Source: Thermohalobaculum sp050043005 (lineage in GTDB: Bacteria; Pseudomonadota; Alphaproteobacteria; Rhodobacterales; Rhodobacteraceae). From it: DNA of 64,000 bases. The notes beneath the pieces are model-generated. The model did no database searches. It saw only the letters and a program-made list of their open reading frames with translations, and was not told the origin of the DNA. Position 1 is the stretch's first letter, and each line of letters opens with the position of its first letter. Location: positions 1 to 64,000 of the forward strand of contig JBHJIZ010000078.1 of NCBI GenBank assembly GCA_050043005.1. Direction: 5' to 3'. Position numbers and translations under genes: made by a program. Shown piece by piece: positions 25,802 to 34,759 of this stretch.

Positions 25802-26914
25802 ATGGATCGTCAGGAAGACACTTTGGGTGACGATCGCATGATGGCAGTCGTGACCACCGGCAACGGTGGCGTGGACAAGCTGGTCTACGGTCCAGTTCCC
25901 ATGCCGGTCGCGGGTCGCGGCGAGGTTCTCCTTCAGGTCCTCGCTGCCGGCGTCAACAACACCGAAATCAATACGCGGCTGGGATGGTATTCGTCCACTG
26001 TAACGACGGATACGGGTTCAACATCCAAGCACCAGGATTCGCACGAGGAACAAAGAGCTGACGGAGGATGGAACGCCGCGACCCCGTTTCCGTTGATCCA
26101 GGGAACGGACTGCTGTGGTCGTGTGGTCCGCATAGGTGAGGGCGTGTCGGGTGGATTGATGGGTCGACGGGTCTTGGTGCGCGCCTGCATGCGACCCAAA
26201 GGCTTTGACGTGATGGACAGCGTCTGGATGGCCTCGGACTTCGATGGAGCCTTCGCAGAATACGTCAAGGTTCCCGCAAGCGAAGTCTTCCCGGTCGAAT
26301 GTGAGTGGTCGGACGAGGAACTGGCGACGATTCCGTGTGCCTATGGGACAGCGGAGCACATGCTGCACCGGGCGCAAGTTGGACAGGATGACACAGTTTT
26401 AGTTGCGGGGGCGTCCGGCGGTGTCGGCTCGGCCGTCGTCCAACTGGCCAAGCGCCGGGGTGCGCACGTCACGGCGGTTACAAGCAAAAGTAAAGCTGAA
26501 CAAGTTCGCGCGATCGGCGCTGACGTTGTCGTAGAGCGCGGTGGCGATCTCACCCGCGAGTTGGGACAGGAATCGATCGACGTCGTAGTGGACAACGTTG
26601 CCGGCGCCAGCTTTCCACAAATGCTCAAGGCTCTCCGGCGAGGCGGGCGTCTCGTGTCGTCCGGTGCCATCGCGGGCCCTCTCGTCGAACTGGACATGCG
26701 CGACATCTACCTAAAGGACATCACTCTGATCGGATGCACGGCCTGGGATGAGCCGGTTTTCCCGGCACTGATCTCGTATATCGAAGCGAACGAAGTCCGT
26801 CCTCTCTTGGCGAAGATCTATCCCCTTAAGCAAATCGCCCTGGCGCAGCATGAATTCATCAAGAAACAGCACCTCGGCAACTTCGTGCTGGTGCCACCGG
26901 CCCGCCCTTATTGA
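25802..26914 (+). CDS. MDR-family alcohol dehydrogenase / quinone oxidoreductase-like protein
   Basis: A medium-chain dehydrogenase/reductase of 370 residues. The GroES-like domain is N-terminal. The Rossmann motif AGASGGVGSAVVQLA (about 205-219) indicates NADP(H). The cysteine-rich structural zinc loop is absent and the catalytic zinc ligands are not clear, which puts it with quinone oxidoreductase or enoyl-reductase types. GTDCCG near residue 102 is close to the usual catalytic loop. GAGGA precedes the ATG. It stands alone and the substrate is unknown. Confidence 0.83.
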   Translation: MDRQEDTLGDDRMMAVVTTGNGGVDKLVYGPVPMPVAGRGEVLLQVLAAGVNNTEINTRLGWYSSTVTTDTGSTSKHQDSHEEQRADGGWNAATPFPLIQGTDCCGRVVRIGEGVSGGLMGRRVLVRACMRPKGFDVMDSVWMASDFDGAFAEYVKVPASEVFPVECEWSDEELATIPCAYGTAEHMLHRAQVGQDDTVLVAGASGGVGSAVVQLAKRRGAHVTAVTSKSKAEQVRAIGADVVVERGGDLTRELGQESIDVVVDNVAGASFPQMLKALRRGGRLVSSGAIAGPLVELDMRDIYLKDITLIGCTAWDEPVFPALISYIEANEVRPLLAKIYPLKQIALAQHEFIKKQHLGNFVLVPPARPY

Positions 26915-27005
26915 ACCGCAACACCCAGTCAAGGATCACCTGAAGACCGAACGCGCCGGATCGCTCGGCATCCGTTCGCGAGCCGCCATCTAGAATTACT
27001 GCGAT

Positions 27006-27210
27006 CGAAAGTCGTCGTTCTACTAGCAACTGGCGTCGTGCCTGATCGTTGTCGAGGCCTGTGCGCCGGGGCATCACTGGGCGCGAGTACTGATCGCCAT
27101 GGGGTATGACGTGCAGATCGTAACGCTTCGGTGCGTGAAGGGCTAAGTGAGGCGCGGAATGAGCGACGCGACCGATGCCATGGCGATCTGCATTCGTTCC
27201 CACGCCCACA
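27006..27210 (+). pseudogene. Relic of an IS110-family transposase
   Basis: The frame from 27006 reads FY, a TAG stop, QLASCLIVVEACAPGHHWAR and then VLIAMGYDVQI. This is the EAC-x-x-x-HHWAR-x-L-x-x-x-GH-x-V segment typical of IS110/IS1111 DEDD transposases. After a frameshift around 27143 a second frame continues with GMSDATDAMAIC, matching the DA-x-DA-x-AIC block that follows in the family. An in-frame TAG at 27024 and the frameshift show it is dead. Termini and the serine domain are missing. It is the only insertion-sequence trace I found in the window. Confidence 0.72.
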
Positions 27211-27329
27211 ACGCCTTCATATACATCGTCGCGAGAAATGTGTAGAGAGGGCGTATAAAATCAAAGCCTTGCACACATGCCGCGCGCCGACTATTTGGCT
27301 ACAGAGCCGTCGGATAGAGGGGACTGAGC

Positions 27330-27605
27330 GTGGGAGCTTTGGCAGAGATTCTACTTCTTGTCTTAGGCATAGCGAAATTTCTGATTTTTGCGCATGTGAT
27401 CGTCTCATTGCTGATTAACTTTCAGGTCTTGAACTTACGGCAACCTGTCGTCGGAGGAATCTGGGAGGGGTTGGAGCGGCTTTTCCAACCAGTTTATGGC
27501 CCGCTACGCAAAGCGCTTCCGGACACGCGGCCGCTTGACCTTGCGCCATTGGCTGCGCTCGTTATCGTCTACATCCTTGAGATCTTAGTGGTTAGGTTGG
27601 TGTAA
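27330..27605 (+). CDS. YggT family membrane protein
   Basis: A protein of 91 residues with two hydrophobic helices (about 5-27 and 70-90) flanking a short loop with RLFQPVYGPLRKALPDTRPLDLAPL, the YggT family core. The start is GTG. YggT proteins are inner-membrane proteins linked to osmotic tolerance or cell division in other bacteria. It lies between the IS110 relic and an AT-rich stretch. Confidence 0.85.
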   Translation: MGALAEILLLVLGIAKFLIFAHVIVSLLINFQVLNLRQPVVGGIWEGLERLFQPVYGPLRKALPDTRPLDLAPLAALVIVYILEILVVRLV

Positions 27606-27883
27606 CGGACTATCCAGCGGATCTTTGAAGTAGAAAGTGTGGGCGCTTAGATTTACAGAATAGTATGCATGAAAAAATTTTAAGATTTATTAGAGGTCGA
27701 TTATGTGTAATTTGTCTTGATGATGTTTGGAGAAAGTTTTAAAATCAAGAGCCAATGTTCTTTATTGATTTGATCCGATTTTAATGTCAGAATAAATTTT
27801 TTGATTTCAGGGCAGGAATTCTAGATATCAACATACATAATGACCAGAATTATATTATACAACGGACGAAGTGCTGCTTGAAA
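27606..27883. other. AT-rich intergenic stretch
   Basis: About 280 bases with a sharply lower GC content than the rest of the window, for example long A/T runs around 27665-27690 and 27720-27830. I see no coding frame with recognisable similarity. The AT-richness continues into the last 150 bases of the glycosyltransferase gene, which suggests a transferred segment or a junction. Confidence 0.7.
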
Positions 27884-28798
27884 TTAGATCGCATTCTCAT
27901 TAGATATTGTGCTTTGTAAATGAATCGATGATTTCTCATAAAAATTTCGTAAAGATGAAAATACTGATTCAGTATATTTCATTAGTGATGCGTCGGAGGT
28001 AGAGTTCTTGTCGTAAATATCCCAGTATTCTTGAGTGTATCTTTGATCATAAAGCCCAGAACCACGTTTAGCCTTTCTCAAAAACTCTGAGCGAGATCGT
28101 GTTGCATAGTGATTGACTTGTGCCCATTCATGGACGCCGTCGACGAGTGGTAGGCGCAGGGCCGGAGCCGCATCTTTGTAGAGGCGGGTGTAGTAAAACG
28201 CCTCTGGGATCTGAATGCCTCGTCCATGCAACCAGTGCTTTCGGCACTCGCGAAAGCTTGGTCTCAGCGTCGGCCGGTGGGTGTGCAGGCTCTCGATCGA
28301 TGACGACCATCTGAAGAGCGTTTTGACCGGTTCGTGCAATTGATGATCCGTAGATGCAGCGCGCGTGAAACGTTCGATCACAAGAGCATCTTGCCAGTGC
28401 TCTTGACCGTTTGAGCCGAAGATCTTCCAATGTACGGCGAAGCCGTCTGCCCCATTCAGTCGACCGATCAGATCATCGACCTGCCCCTGTCCGAGGTGAA
28501 TGTTCAAGAATTCGTCGATGTCGAGCCACATGACCCAATCACCATCACGCCATGGTAGCCGCTCGCCGATGCGCGATGCCGCGTGGAGTTGCGCAGCGAC
28601 ACCATCGGGAACAGGGTTGCGGATGTGCGTCAACCAGCCCAGTTCTGCGATTGCATCCAGCAGGGCCGGGGTATTGTCATCACAGTCATTCGTACAAACC
28701 ACGATGTGATCGAAGCCGATCAGGCGATGGTAGGCGACCCACTCGAGGACGTAGGGCGCCTCGTTGCGCATGCATGAAAACAGGAACTTTCGTGACAT
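27884..28798 (-). CDS. Glycosyltransferase family 2-type protein
   Basis: A protein of 304 residues. It begins KFLFSCMRNEAPYVLEWVAYH, typical of the GT2-like (Glyco_tranf_2_4) family, and has WLDIDEF at 91-97 as the DxD-type nucleotide-sugar/metal site. LLDAIAEL and HIVVCTND belong to the same Rossmann-like core. It may modify a surface polysaccharide or protein. The C-terminal 40 residues are encoded by AT-rich sequence. The start abuts the stop of chrA, so it may be co-transcribed with it, an unexpected partner. Confidence 0.82.
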   Translation of the reverse strand: MSRKFLFSCMRNEAPYVLEWVAYHRLIGFDHIVVCTNDCDDNTPALLDAIAELGWLTHIRNPVPDGVAAQLHAASRIGERLPWRDGDWVMWLDIDEFLNIHLGQGQVDDLIGRLNGADGFAVHWKIFGSNGQEHWQDALVIERFTRAASTDHQLHEPVKTLFRWSSSIESLHTHRPTLRPSFRECRKHWLHGRGIQIPEAFYYTRLYKDAAPALRLPLVDGVHEWAQVNHYATRSRSEFLRKAKRGSGLYDQRYTQEYWDIYDKNSTSDASLMKYTESVFSSLRNFYEKSSIHLQSTISNENAI

Positions 28799-30028
28799 TC
28801 ACCAGAGCCCGGTCAAATGAAGGATAAGACCCGCTGCGATGCCGCTGCCAACGAGAGCCATCATTCCGGCGCGCAGCCTAAAGACAAGGACCATTGCTCC
28901 GAGGAAGAGTGCGATTTTGATCCACTCCGGATCGGATGGGCCTTTGGGTAAAAAAGCCGCTTCTGCAAGATATACAGCGAGGTTGGCGATAACTCCGACC
29001 ACCGCGGCCGAGACGCCGTTCAGAAGGCGCCGTGCGAGCGGGACGGAATGCAGGCGTTCGACCGCCGGTGCGAAGGACAGGATGAGCGCGAAGCTGGGTG
29101 CGAAGGTGTAGAAGGTTGCGAGCAGCGCAGTTGTTGCGCCCAAAGTGAACTCGGGCGCCGTGGACCAGCCCGCGAAATAGCCCGCATAGGTGTTGACCAG
29201 GATCAGCGGGCCCGGCGTCGCCTCGGCGATTGCGAGACCGTTCAACATCTCGGCCGGTGTCAACCAAGCATACGTCTCGACCGCCTGATCGGCCACGAAG
29301 GGCAGCACCGCATAGGCGCCGCCAAAGGTCACCAACGCGGCCGTCGTGAACAGGGTTGCCACGCCGTCGAACGGATCGGGCCCGAAGACCGTGCGCGCGA
29401 CTAGATAGACAGCGACGACCAGCCCGGCCGTGATGCCCAGAGTCTTGGCCGCCGTTGTCCAGACCGAAGGACCGGCCTGGGGCGTGGGGCCAATCTGATC
29501 TCCCGCAGGGAGTGCCAGCCCGGCCAGAGCCGCCATGGCCACGACGAGCGGGAAGGGTAAGTTGAGGAAGTACAGCGCGACGAACGCCGCAACGGCCAGC
29601 GCGATGTGCAAGGGGCCTGAGATCGCGCGCCCGGCCAGTTTACGCATTGCCGCCAAAACAAGTGCGATTACAACGGGTTGCACGCCTGCGAAGATCGCAG
29701 CCACCAAGGGCACCTGTCCGTGTGCCGCCGCGATCCAGGCCAGTGCGATCATCAGGATCATGCCGGGCACGACAAAGGCAAGGCCCGCGAACAGGCCGCC
29801 CCAAAGCCCGTGCAAGCGCCATCCAAGCCAGGTCGCGAGCTGCTGCGCCTCGGGTCCTGGCAGCATCATCGAGAACGCGAGGCCGCGGTCGAAGCTCTCC
29901 GCCGGAACCCAGCCGCGACGGGTCACTACCTCGTCCTGCATCAGCGCGATCTGCCCGGCCGGGCCGCCGAAAGACAGCAGGCCGATCTTGGTCCAGACCG
30001 GCAGAGCCTCGGAGAATCGCGGCGTCAT
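28799..30028 (-). CDS. chrA: Chromate transporter ChrA
   Basis: A membrane protein of 409 residues with about ten to twelve hydrophobic helices in two homologous CHR halves. The FGGP motif appears near residue 16 in the first half, and its counterpart TFGGAYAVLPF is in the second. PGPEAQQLATWLG is also typical. ChrA exports chromate by proton motive force. The rhodanese gene upstream overlaps its start by four bases, a known type of partner. I see no chrB or chrF. Confidence 0.93.
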   Translation of the reverse strand: MTPRFSEALPVWTKIGLLSFGGPAGQIALMQDEVVTRRGWVPAESFDRGLAFSMMLPGPEAQQLATWLGWRLHGLWGGLFAGLAFVVPGMILMIALAWIAAAHGQVPLVAAIFAGVQPVVIALVLAAMRKLAGRAISGPLHIALAVAAFVALYFLNLPFPLVVAMAALAGLALPAGDQIGPTPQAGPSVWTTAAKTLGITAGLVVAVYLVARTVFGPDPFDGVATLFTTAALVTFGGAYAVLPFVADQAVETYAWLTPAEMLNGLAIAEATPGPLILVNTYAGYFAGWSTAPEFTLGATTALLATFYTFAPSFALILSFAPAVERLHSVPLARRLLNGVSAAVVGVIANLAVYLAEAAFLPKGPSDPEWIKIALFLGAMVLVFRLRAGMMALVGSGIAAGLILHLTGLW

Positions 30029-30366
30029 TGGCGGATGTCCTCGAGCGTTGCCCCCGCGGCCACGAGCGCTTCGTAACCGCCCGTCACATAGCAGGAATCG
30101 CGCCCGTGGAGTAGCAGGAGGGCACAGGCAAATTGGCTCACCTCATGGCCGTGGACGCAGAAGGTGACGAGCTTGCCGCGCGCCTGTGTCAGAGGATCCA
30201 AGTGGTTGAATTCAAATGGATTTCGACTGAGCGCGCCAGAAATCCGATGGCCGGAAGCAAGTGCTGCGGGCGTCTTGCGCAGGTCGATCAGGGTAGCACC
30301 TTCGCGCACGATTTGCAGAGCCCGGGTGGCTGAGATTGTGGGTAAGTGGAAGGGTTCATCAAGCAT
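30025..30366 (-). CDS. Rhodanese-like domain protein
   Basis: A single rhodanese domain of 113 residues with the active-site loop CVHGHEVS (Cys70) and IDLRK near residue 27. Rhodaneses transfer sulfane sulfur. Here a role in thiosulfate/chromate or sulfur-stress defence is plausible because the gene overlaps the chrA start by four bases. Its loop resembles the ChrB-associated rhodanese type, but I would not assign a substrate. Confidence 0.86.
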   Translation of the reverse strand: MLDEPFHLPTISATRALQIVREGATLIDLRKTPAALASGHRISGALSRNPFEFNHLDPLTQARGKLVTFCVHGHEVSQFACALLLLHGRDSCYVTGGYEALVAAGATLEDIRQ

Positions 30367-30845
30367 GAATCATCGTTCCCCGAAACAGGGCCGATGCGAT
30401 GCTTGGGCCGGAAAGCCTGACAGCGGGAGATCGCGTTACCCCGCTCCGATTGGCTACCATGCAGGTCAAGGCGGTTCAAGTTTGGCGCGATCTTCCGAAG
30501 TCGCCAAACGTGCGAACGTGTTGCGCGAATTCGTCGTTTCGCTGAGGATCGCGCGGTCGTCCGACGGCAAGTTAACCAGTCCGGAGGTGTCCCCGAAGAC
30601 ATACCGGAATCATGCCGCATCGGTAGTGCAAAGGTATTTCTTTCGTATGGCTTTGGTAACAACGCGGAGTCGGCTCGGAAAGGTTAACCGTGCTAAGCCA
30701 TTGGTTATATTGGAGGCGCGTCAGCCAGCGCGATGCGAGACCGAGCGCACTTGGCCGGGACCGAGACGATCCAAATGGTGGGCTGGGAGCCCACCCTACG
30801 ATTGCGTTTAAAGATCGGTGATGTCGCGACGTCAATCCTGAGCAA
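30367..30845. other. Intergenic region without recognised gene
   Basis: About 480 bases between the divergent rhodanese gene and the convergent gene ending at 30846. Frames here are rich in Arg/Ser and show no family pattern. The only structural signal is the hairpin at 30777-30795. Confidence 0.5.
30777..30795. repeat. Perfect hairpin, possible dispersed REP-like element
   Basis: GGTGGGCT-GGG-AGCCCACC is a perfect 8-base stem with a three-base loop, followed by CTACG. Similar GGTGGGC / GCCCACC palindromes occur as short dispersed repeats in other genomes (recalled, not searched). No T-run follows, so a terminator role is weak. Confidence 0.5.
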
Positions 30846-31868
30846 TCATTGCAGTTCAAGCTCTTTCTCGGGTTTCGTGGCCTGAGCGACTGGCGGAATC
30901 CACTGATATGTATCGCGAGTGACCACAAACGGTGGGCGTCCTGCCACACCCTTCAGAAGCCGCTGCGGCGTATGCCAGCGCTGCTTTGCATCCTCCATGG
31001 ATCGCCCAGGTTGGGTATAGATGCTCAGCAGGTTTCTCACCGTGCCAGCGTCGTATCGCCTTTCGACGATCCGGATGATCAGCAGTGTGCCCTCGCCGTT
31101 GAGCCACGACCGCCAGATCGCGTTCCGGATTTCCTTGTTTTCTTCGAATTCCTTGCGAATGCGGCGTTTCAGCCCCCACGCGTTCAGGGCCAGCACGGCC
31201 TGTTGAAAGGCGCTCGCAGCGGCGCCGACCGTCGCCATGCGCTGTTGCATGCGTGTGACCGAGGGTGGGACGACGATCTCCATCGGGCTGCCGATCACGG
31301 CCTTGGTCAGCGGGACGTTGGCCTTGGCATTCGGACCCTTCGTGGAACCGGTCGAGGGCGGGCCGCCTTTGGTGTTCGGGAGTTTGTCGAGAGACAGGAA
31401 CGTGACGCCCTTTCCGGCCAGGGACTTCGTGACACCGCTGGCACTTCCGCCTTCGCCAATCACCACCAACTCTACCGATTTCGTCGGAAGCGTCGCGCCG
31501 GTCTTGATGGCGCTGTTCGCAACGTTCAAACGTTGAACGATGTCTTCCTTGAATGGCAGATCCTTCATGCCTTTGACGTGCGCAAGCAGGTTGCCAAAGT
31601 TCTTCGACAAGTTGGTCGTCAAGGCACTGGCAGAACTGACGTTGCCCGCGCGTTTGAACGCCTTGTTGTCGTAAATAATGAGATGTTGAGTTTTGGGATT
31701 GTATGCGAGGCCGTCGAATCCAGGAGCGTTTATCTTGTGCCCTTGTGAGCCGCTGGGCCCATCGACGATCATGTATCCCTTCTGTCCAAGTCTAAAGGCT
31801 GCCGTCTGTTCGCCGTAGTATCCTCTGTCTTGTCCTGCAGACATTGCAGATGCCCTCTGCTGTTGCAA
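30846..31868 (-). CDS. Hypothetical protein with PD-(D/E)XK-like nuclease signature, possible toxin or effector
   Basis: A protein of 340 residues. I recognise no named family. The N-terminal region matches the restriction-endonuclease fold order: Glu20 in GYYGEQTA, Asp52 in APGFDGLAY, and D-N-K at 67-69 in LIIYDNKAF after a hydrophobic strand. A Gly/Ser/Thr-rich linker covers roughly 150-190. The C-terminal half is basic and aromatic, with no clear membrane segment. No signal peptide is seen. The protein may be a DNase toxin or secreted effector without a visible secretion or immunity partner. The start may be Met1 or Met9 (31844). Its neighbours give no operon context. Confidence 0.55.
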   Translation of the reverse strand: MQQQRASAMSAGQDRGYYGEQTAAFRLGQKGYMIVDGPSGSQGHKINAPGFDGLAYNPKTQHLIIYDNKAFKRAGNVSSASALTTNLSKNFGNLLAHVKGMKDLPFKEDIVQRLNVANSAIKTGATLPTKSVELVVIGEGGSASGVTKSLAGKGVTFLSLDKLPNTKGGPPSTGSTKGPNAKANVPLTKAVIGSPMEIVVPPSVTRMQQRMATVGAAASAFQQAVLALNAWGLKRRIRKEFEENKEIRNAIWRSWLNGEGTLLIIRIVERRYDAGTVRNLLSIYTQPGRSMEDAKQRWHTPQRLLKGVAGRPPFVVTRDTYQWIPPVAQATKPEKELELQ

Positions 31869-32328
31869 CCTCAGCGCGCATTTTACCGCTCAACTCGACT
31901 TACGAGAACGATTCGGTTGCTGTTTTCGCGATGTTTATTTGCGATCGACGTTGGTGTTCGCAGTTGAAATTTCACGAGATTTGTGGTGGCCGGTTGCCGA
32001 GAGCATGGCGGTTTGCGCGCGGGCCGTGATTGACGGTTTCATCGGTGTCCGGCTGAAAGCGGCAGGGAACGAGGTTGCAAACGCCAACCGGTCTTCTGTT
32101 GCGCTTAATGGAGAGTATGACGGTTGGGGGAAGTTCGAAAACATTCTGGAAGAACAAGAGAAGTCCGGCGACACGGCGCAGATCGCGCCGTGTTTTGAAA
32201 CGGAGAAGGACCTCTCCGAGTCATAGTTCAAGATTTACTTAAGTGCGTATGGACGTACGCACGCAGTCTACCCGGATCGGTAGACCGGAGATCTTCGTTT
32301 TGTTTTCGAGTGCGAAGACTGCTTGGCT
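31869..32328. other. Gap without recognised gene
   Basis: About 460 bases between the nuclease-like gene and the CoxL-like gene. Short frames occur on both strands (for example 31939-32226 +, 31935-32231 -) but none shows a family motif or a convincing ribosome-binding site. I see nothing firm here. Confidence 0.5.
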
Positions 32329-34632
32329 CTACTCCGCCGCCATCTTCGCGCCTTGCAACCAGCCCCACACGCGTTGTGGCGTCGCGGGCATGTCGACCCG
32401 GTGGACGCCGTGGTCCCAGACGGCATCCAGAACCGCGTTGGTGACGGCGGCGAGCGCGCCAACGGTTCCAGCCTCGCCGCAGCCCTTCATGCCGATATAG
32501 TTGGCGGTCGAGTAGACCGGCGCGGGCACGAAGGGCACCATGGGCACGTCGTCGGCGCGGGGCAGGGCGTAATCCATGAAGGAAGCCGAGAGCATCTGGC
32601 CGTCCGCGTCGTGGACCACGTGTTCAGTGATGGCCTGGCCGATGCCCTGGACGACTCCTCCGTGGACCTGGCCCTCGGCAAGCATCGGGTTCATCAGCCG
32701 GCCGAAATCGTCGACGACGGAGTACTTGACGCACGCCGTCGCGCCGGTGTCGAGGTCGATCTCGATCTCGGCGATGTGGCAGCCGTTGGGATAGGAGCGG
32801 CCGGGCAGTTCACGCTCGGAGCGGTGTGACAGCAGGTCGGTCAGGCCGCGCTCGCGGGCTTTGATCGAGAGGGTCATCAGGTCGACCGTGCGATCGGTGC
32901 CCGCGACGGCGAAACGGCCGTTTTCCCAGACGAGGTCAGCGCCGGAGATCTCGAGCTCCTCCTCGGCCAGCGGGCGCATCTTCTCGACCAGGTCTTCGAC
33001 TGTGCCGTTGATGGCGGTTGACTGGGTGGTGACCGAGCGCGAGCCGCCGGTGCCGCCGCCGAACGGGATCAGGTGGCTGTCGCCCTGCTTGACGCGGATC
33101 TTGTCGAACGGGATGCCGGAGTGTTCGTGCAGGATCTGCATGTAGACGGTCTCGTGCCCCTGGCCGTTTGACTGGGTGCCGACGTGGAGGTCGACCATGC
33201 CGTCCTCGGCGAAGATCACCTCGGCGGATTCGTTGGGCGCGCCGAGGATGGACTCGATGTAGAAGCAGAGGCCGCGGCCGCGGAGCTTGCCTTTCGCGAG
33301 GCTTTCGGCTTTGCGGGCTTCGAACCCGTCCCAGTCGGCTTCGGACAGGCCGCGTGTCAGGACCTTGTCGAAATCGCCGACATCGTAGTTTTCGCCGGTG
33401 GGCGTGGCGTAGGGGAACTGGTCTGGTTTGATGAAGTTGATGCGGCGCAACTCGTCCGGGGCGAGCCCGAGCTCGCGCGCGGCGGTGTCCATGAAACGTT
33501 CGATGGAGTACTGCGCTTCCGGGCGGCCCGCGCCGCGATAGGCGTCGGTCGGGATGGTGTTGGTGTAGACGCCCTTGGTGTTCATCCAGACGGTCTGGAT
33601 GTCGTAGACGCCGGTGAGGACGCGGGAATAGAGCTGGCTTTGCATGATCACGCCGAAGGGCGAGTTGTAGCCGCCGAGGTTCGAAAGCGCTTCGGTCTTG
33701 AAGCCGGTGATGCGGTTGTTCGCGTCAAAGCCCATGGTGAGCGTCGTGATGTTGTCGCGGCCCGCGCAATCCGACAAGATGGCCTCGCCGCGTTCCGAGA
33801 TCCATTTGACAGGGCGCTTGAGCTGCATCGACGCGTGGCCGGCGCAGAAGTACTCGGGGTAGTTGAAGTTCTTCATGCCGAAGGCGCCGCCGACATCGTG
33901 GATCCGGATGCGGCAGGTCTCGGTTGTGAGGCCGAGGCGGCGGGCGAATTCCTCGCCCATGCGGTGGACGCCCTGGGCAGCGACGTGGAAGGTCATCATC
34001 TCGCCGTCCCAATCGGCGAGGCAGCCGCGAGTTTCCATCGAGACGACGTGGACGCGGTTGTTGATCGCCTCCATCGTGACGATGCGGTGGGCGTCGGCCA
34101 GGGCCTTTTCGGTGGCGGCCTTGTCGCCGATGCCCCAGTCGTAGCAGATGTTGCCGGGGGCTTCTGCGTGCAGTTGCGGGGCGTCACCGGCCTTGGCGGC
34201 GTGCATCTCGGTGACGACGGGCAGCTCGTCATAGTCGATCTCGACCAGTTCGGCGGCGTCCTTGGCCTGGGCCACCGTCTCGGCGACAATGCAGACGATC
34301 GGCGCGCCGACATAGCGCACCGTGCCCATCGAGAGCAGTGGGCGTTTCGGGGCGACCGAGGTCGAGCCATCGACGTTTGGCAGCGTCAGTTTGTCGAGGT
34401 CATTCTCGATCGCGTCTTCCAGGTACTCGCCGGTCATGACCATGAGCACTCCTGGCGCTGTCTTGGCATCCTCGATGTTCACAGTGATGTTGGCGTGGGC
34501 GACGGCCGAGCGGATGAAGTAGGCGCGGGCCTCATTGGCGAGCTGGATGTCTTCGACGTATTTGCCTTCACCGCGCAGGAAGCGGGGGTCTTCGACACGG
34601 CGAACGGGCTGGGAGATGCCAAACTTGGTCAT
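32329..34632 (-). CDS. Form-II CoxL-like molybdenum hydroxylase large subunit
   Basis: A protein of 767 residues of the xanthine dehydrogenase/CO dehydrogenase large-subunit family. VGGAFGMK at 247-254 binds the molybdenum cofactor, AYRGAGR at 364-370 marks the form-II or aldehyde-oxidase-like class (form I CODH has AYRCSFR), and GCGEAGT near the C-terminus has the catalytic Glu. The substrate is unknown and CO is unlikely. No medium (FAD) or small (2Fe-2S) subunit gene lies next to it in the window, so it is an orphan here. I set the start at 34632, after which MTKFGISQPVRRVEDPRFLRG follows the family N-terminus. Confidence 0.86.
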   Translation of the reverse strand: MTKFGISQPVRRVEDPRFLRGEGKYVEDIQLANEARAYFIRSAVAHANITVNIEDAKTAPGVLMVMTGEYLEDAIENDLDKLTLPNVDGSTSVAPKRPLLSMGTVRYVGAPIVCIVAETVAQAKDAAELVEIDYDELPVVTEMHAAKAGDAPQLHAEAPGNICYDWGIGDKAATEKALADAHRIVTMEAINNRVHVVSMETRGCLADWDGEMMTFHVAAQGVHRMGEEFARRLGLTTETCRIRIHDVGGAFGMKNFNYPEYFCAGHASMQLKRPVKWISERGEAILSDCAGRDNITTLTMGFDANNRITGFKTEALSNLGGYNSPFGVIMQSQLYSRVLTGVYDIQTVWMNTKGVYTNTIPTDAYRGAGRPEAQYSIERFMDTAARELGLAPDELRRINFIKPDQFPYATPTGENYDVGDFDKVLTRGLSEADWDGFEARKAESLAKGKLRGRGLCFYIESILGAPNESAEVIFAEDGMVDLHVGTQSNGQGHETVYMQILHEHSGIPFDKIRVKQGDSHLIPFGGGTGGSRSVTTQSTAINGTVEDLVEKMRPLAEEELEISGADLVWENGRFAVAGTDRTVDLMTLSIKARERGLTDLLSHRSERELPGRSYPNGCHIAEIEIDLDTGATACVKYSVVDDFGRLMNPMLAEGQVHGGVVQGIGQAITEHVVHDADGQMLSASFMDYALPRADDVPMVPFVPAPVYSTANYIGMKGCGEAGTVGALAAVTNAVLDAVWDHGVHRVDMPATPQRVWGWLQGAKMAAE

Positions 34633-34759
34633 GGGAGCTCCTTCTCGGTGAGGGCGGGTGACTGCAACGGAGGATTGCAGCCGATTTTGCGGTGCGGCGA
34701 ACACTGCGCGTGCGGTGCAGCATAGCATGCATATGGAGTTGCGGCAGCCTGTGTCTAGT

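Noticed and set aside
30164..30811. Open frame in the gap 3' of the nuclease-like gene
   Set aside because: Composition rich in Arg/Ser, no start signal and no domain; I treat it as non-coding.
31935..32231. Small frames as immunity partners of the nuclease-like gene
   Set aside because: No ribosome-binding site and no recognisable domain; proximity alone is not evidence.
33184..34725. Long + strand frame opposite the CoxL-like gene
   Set aside because: Shadow of a well-supported gene; repetitive Val/Gly-rich composition and no ribosome-binding site.
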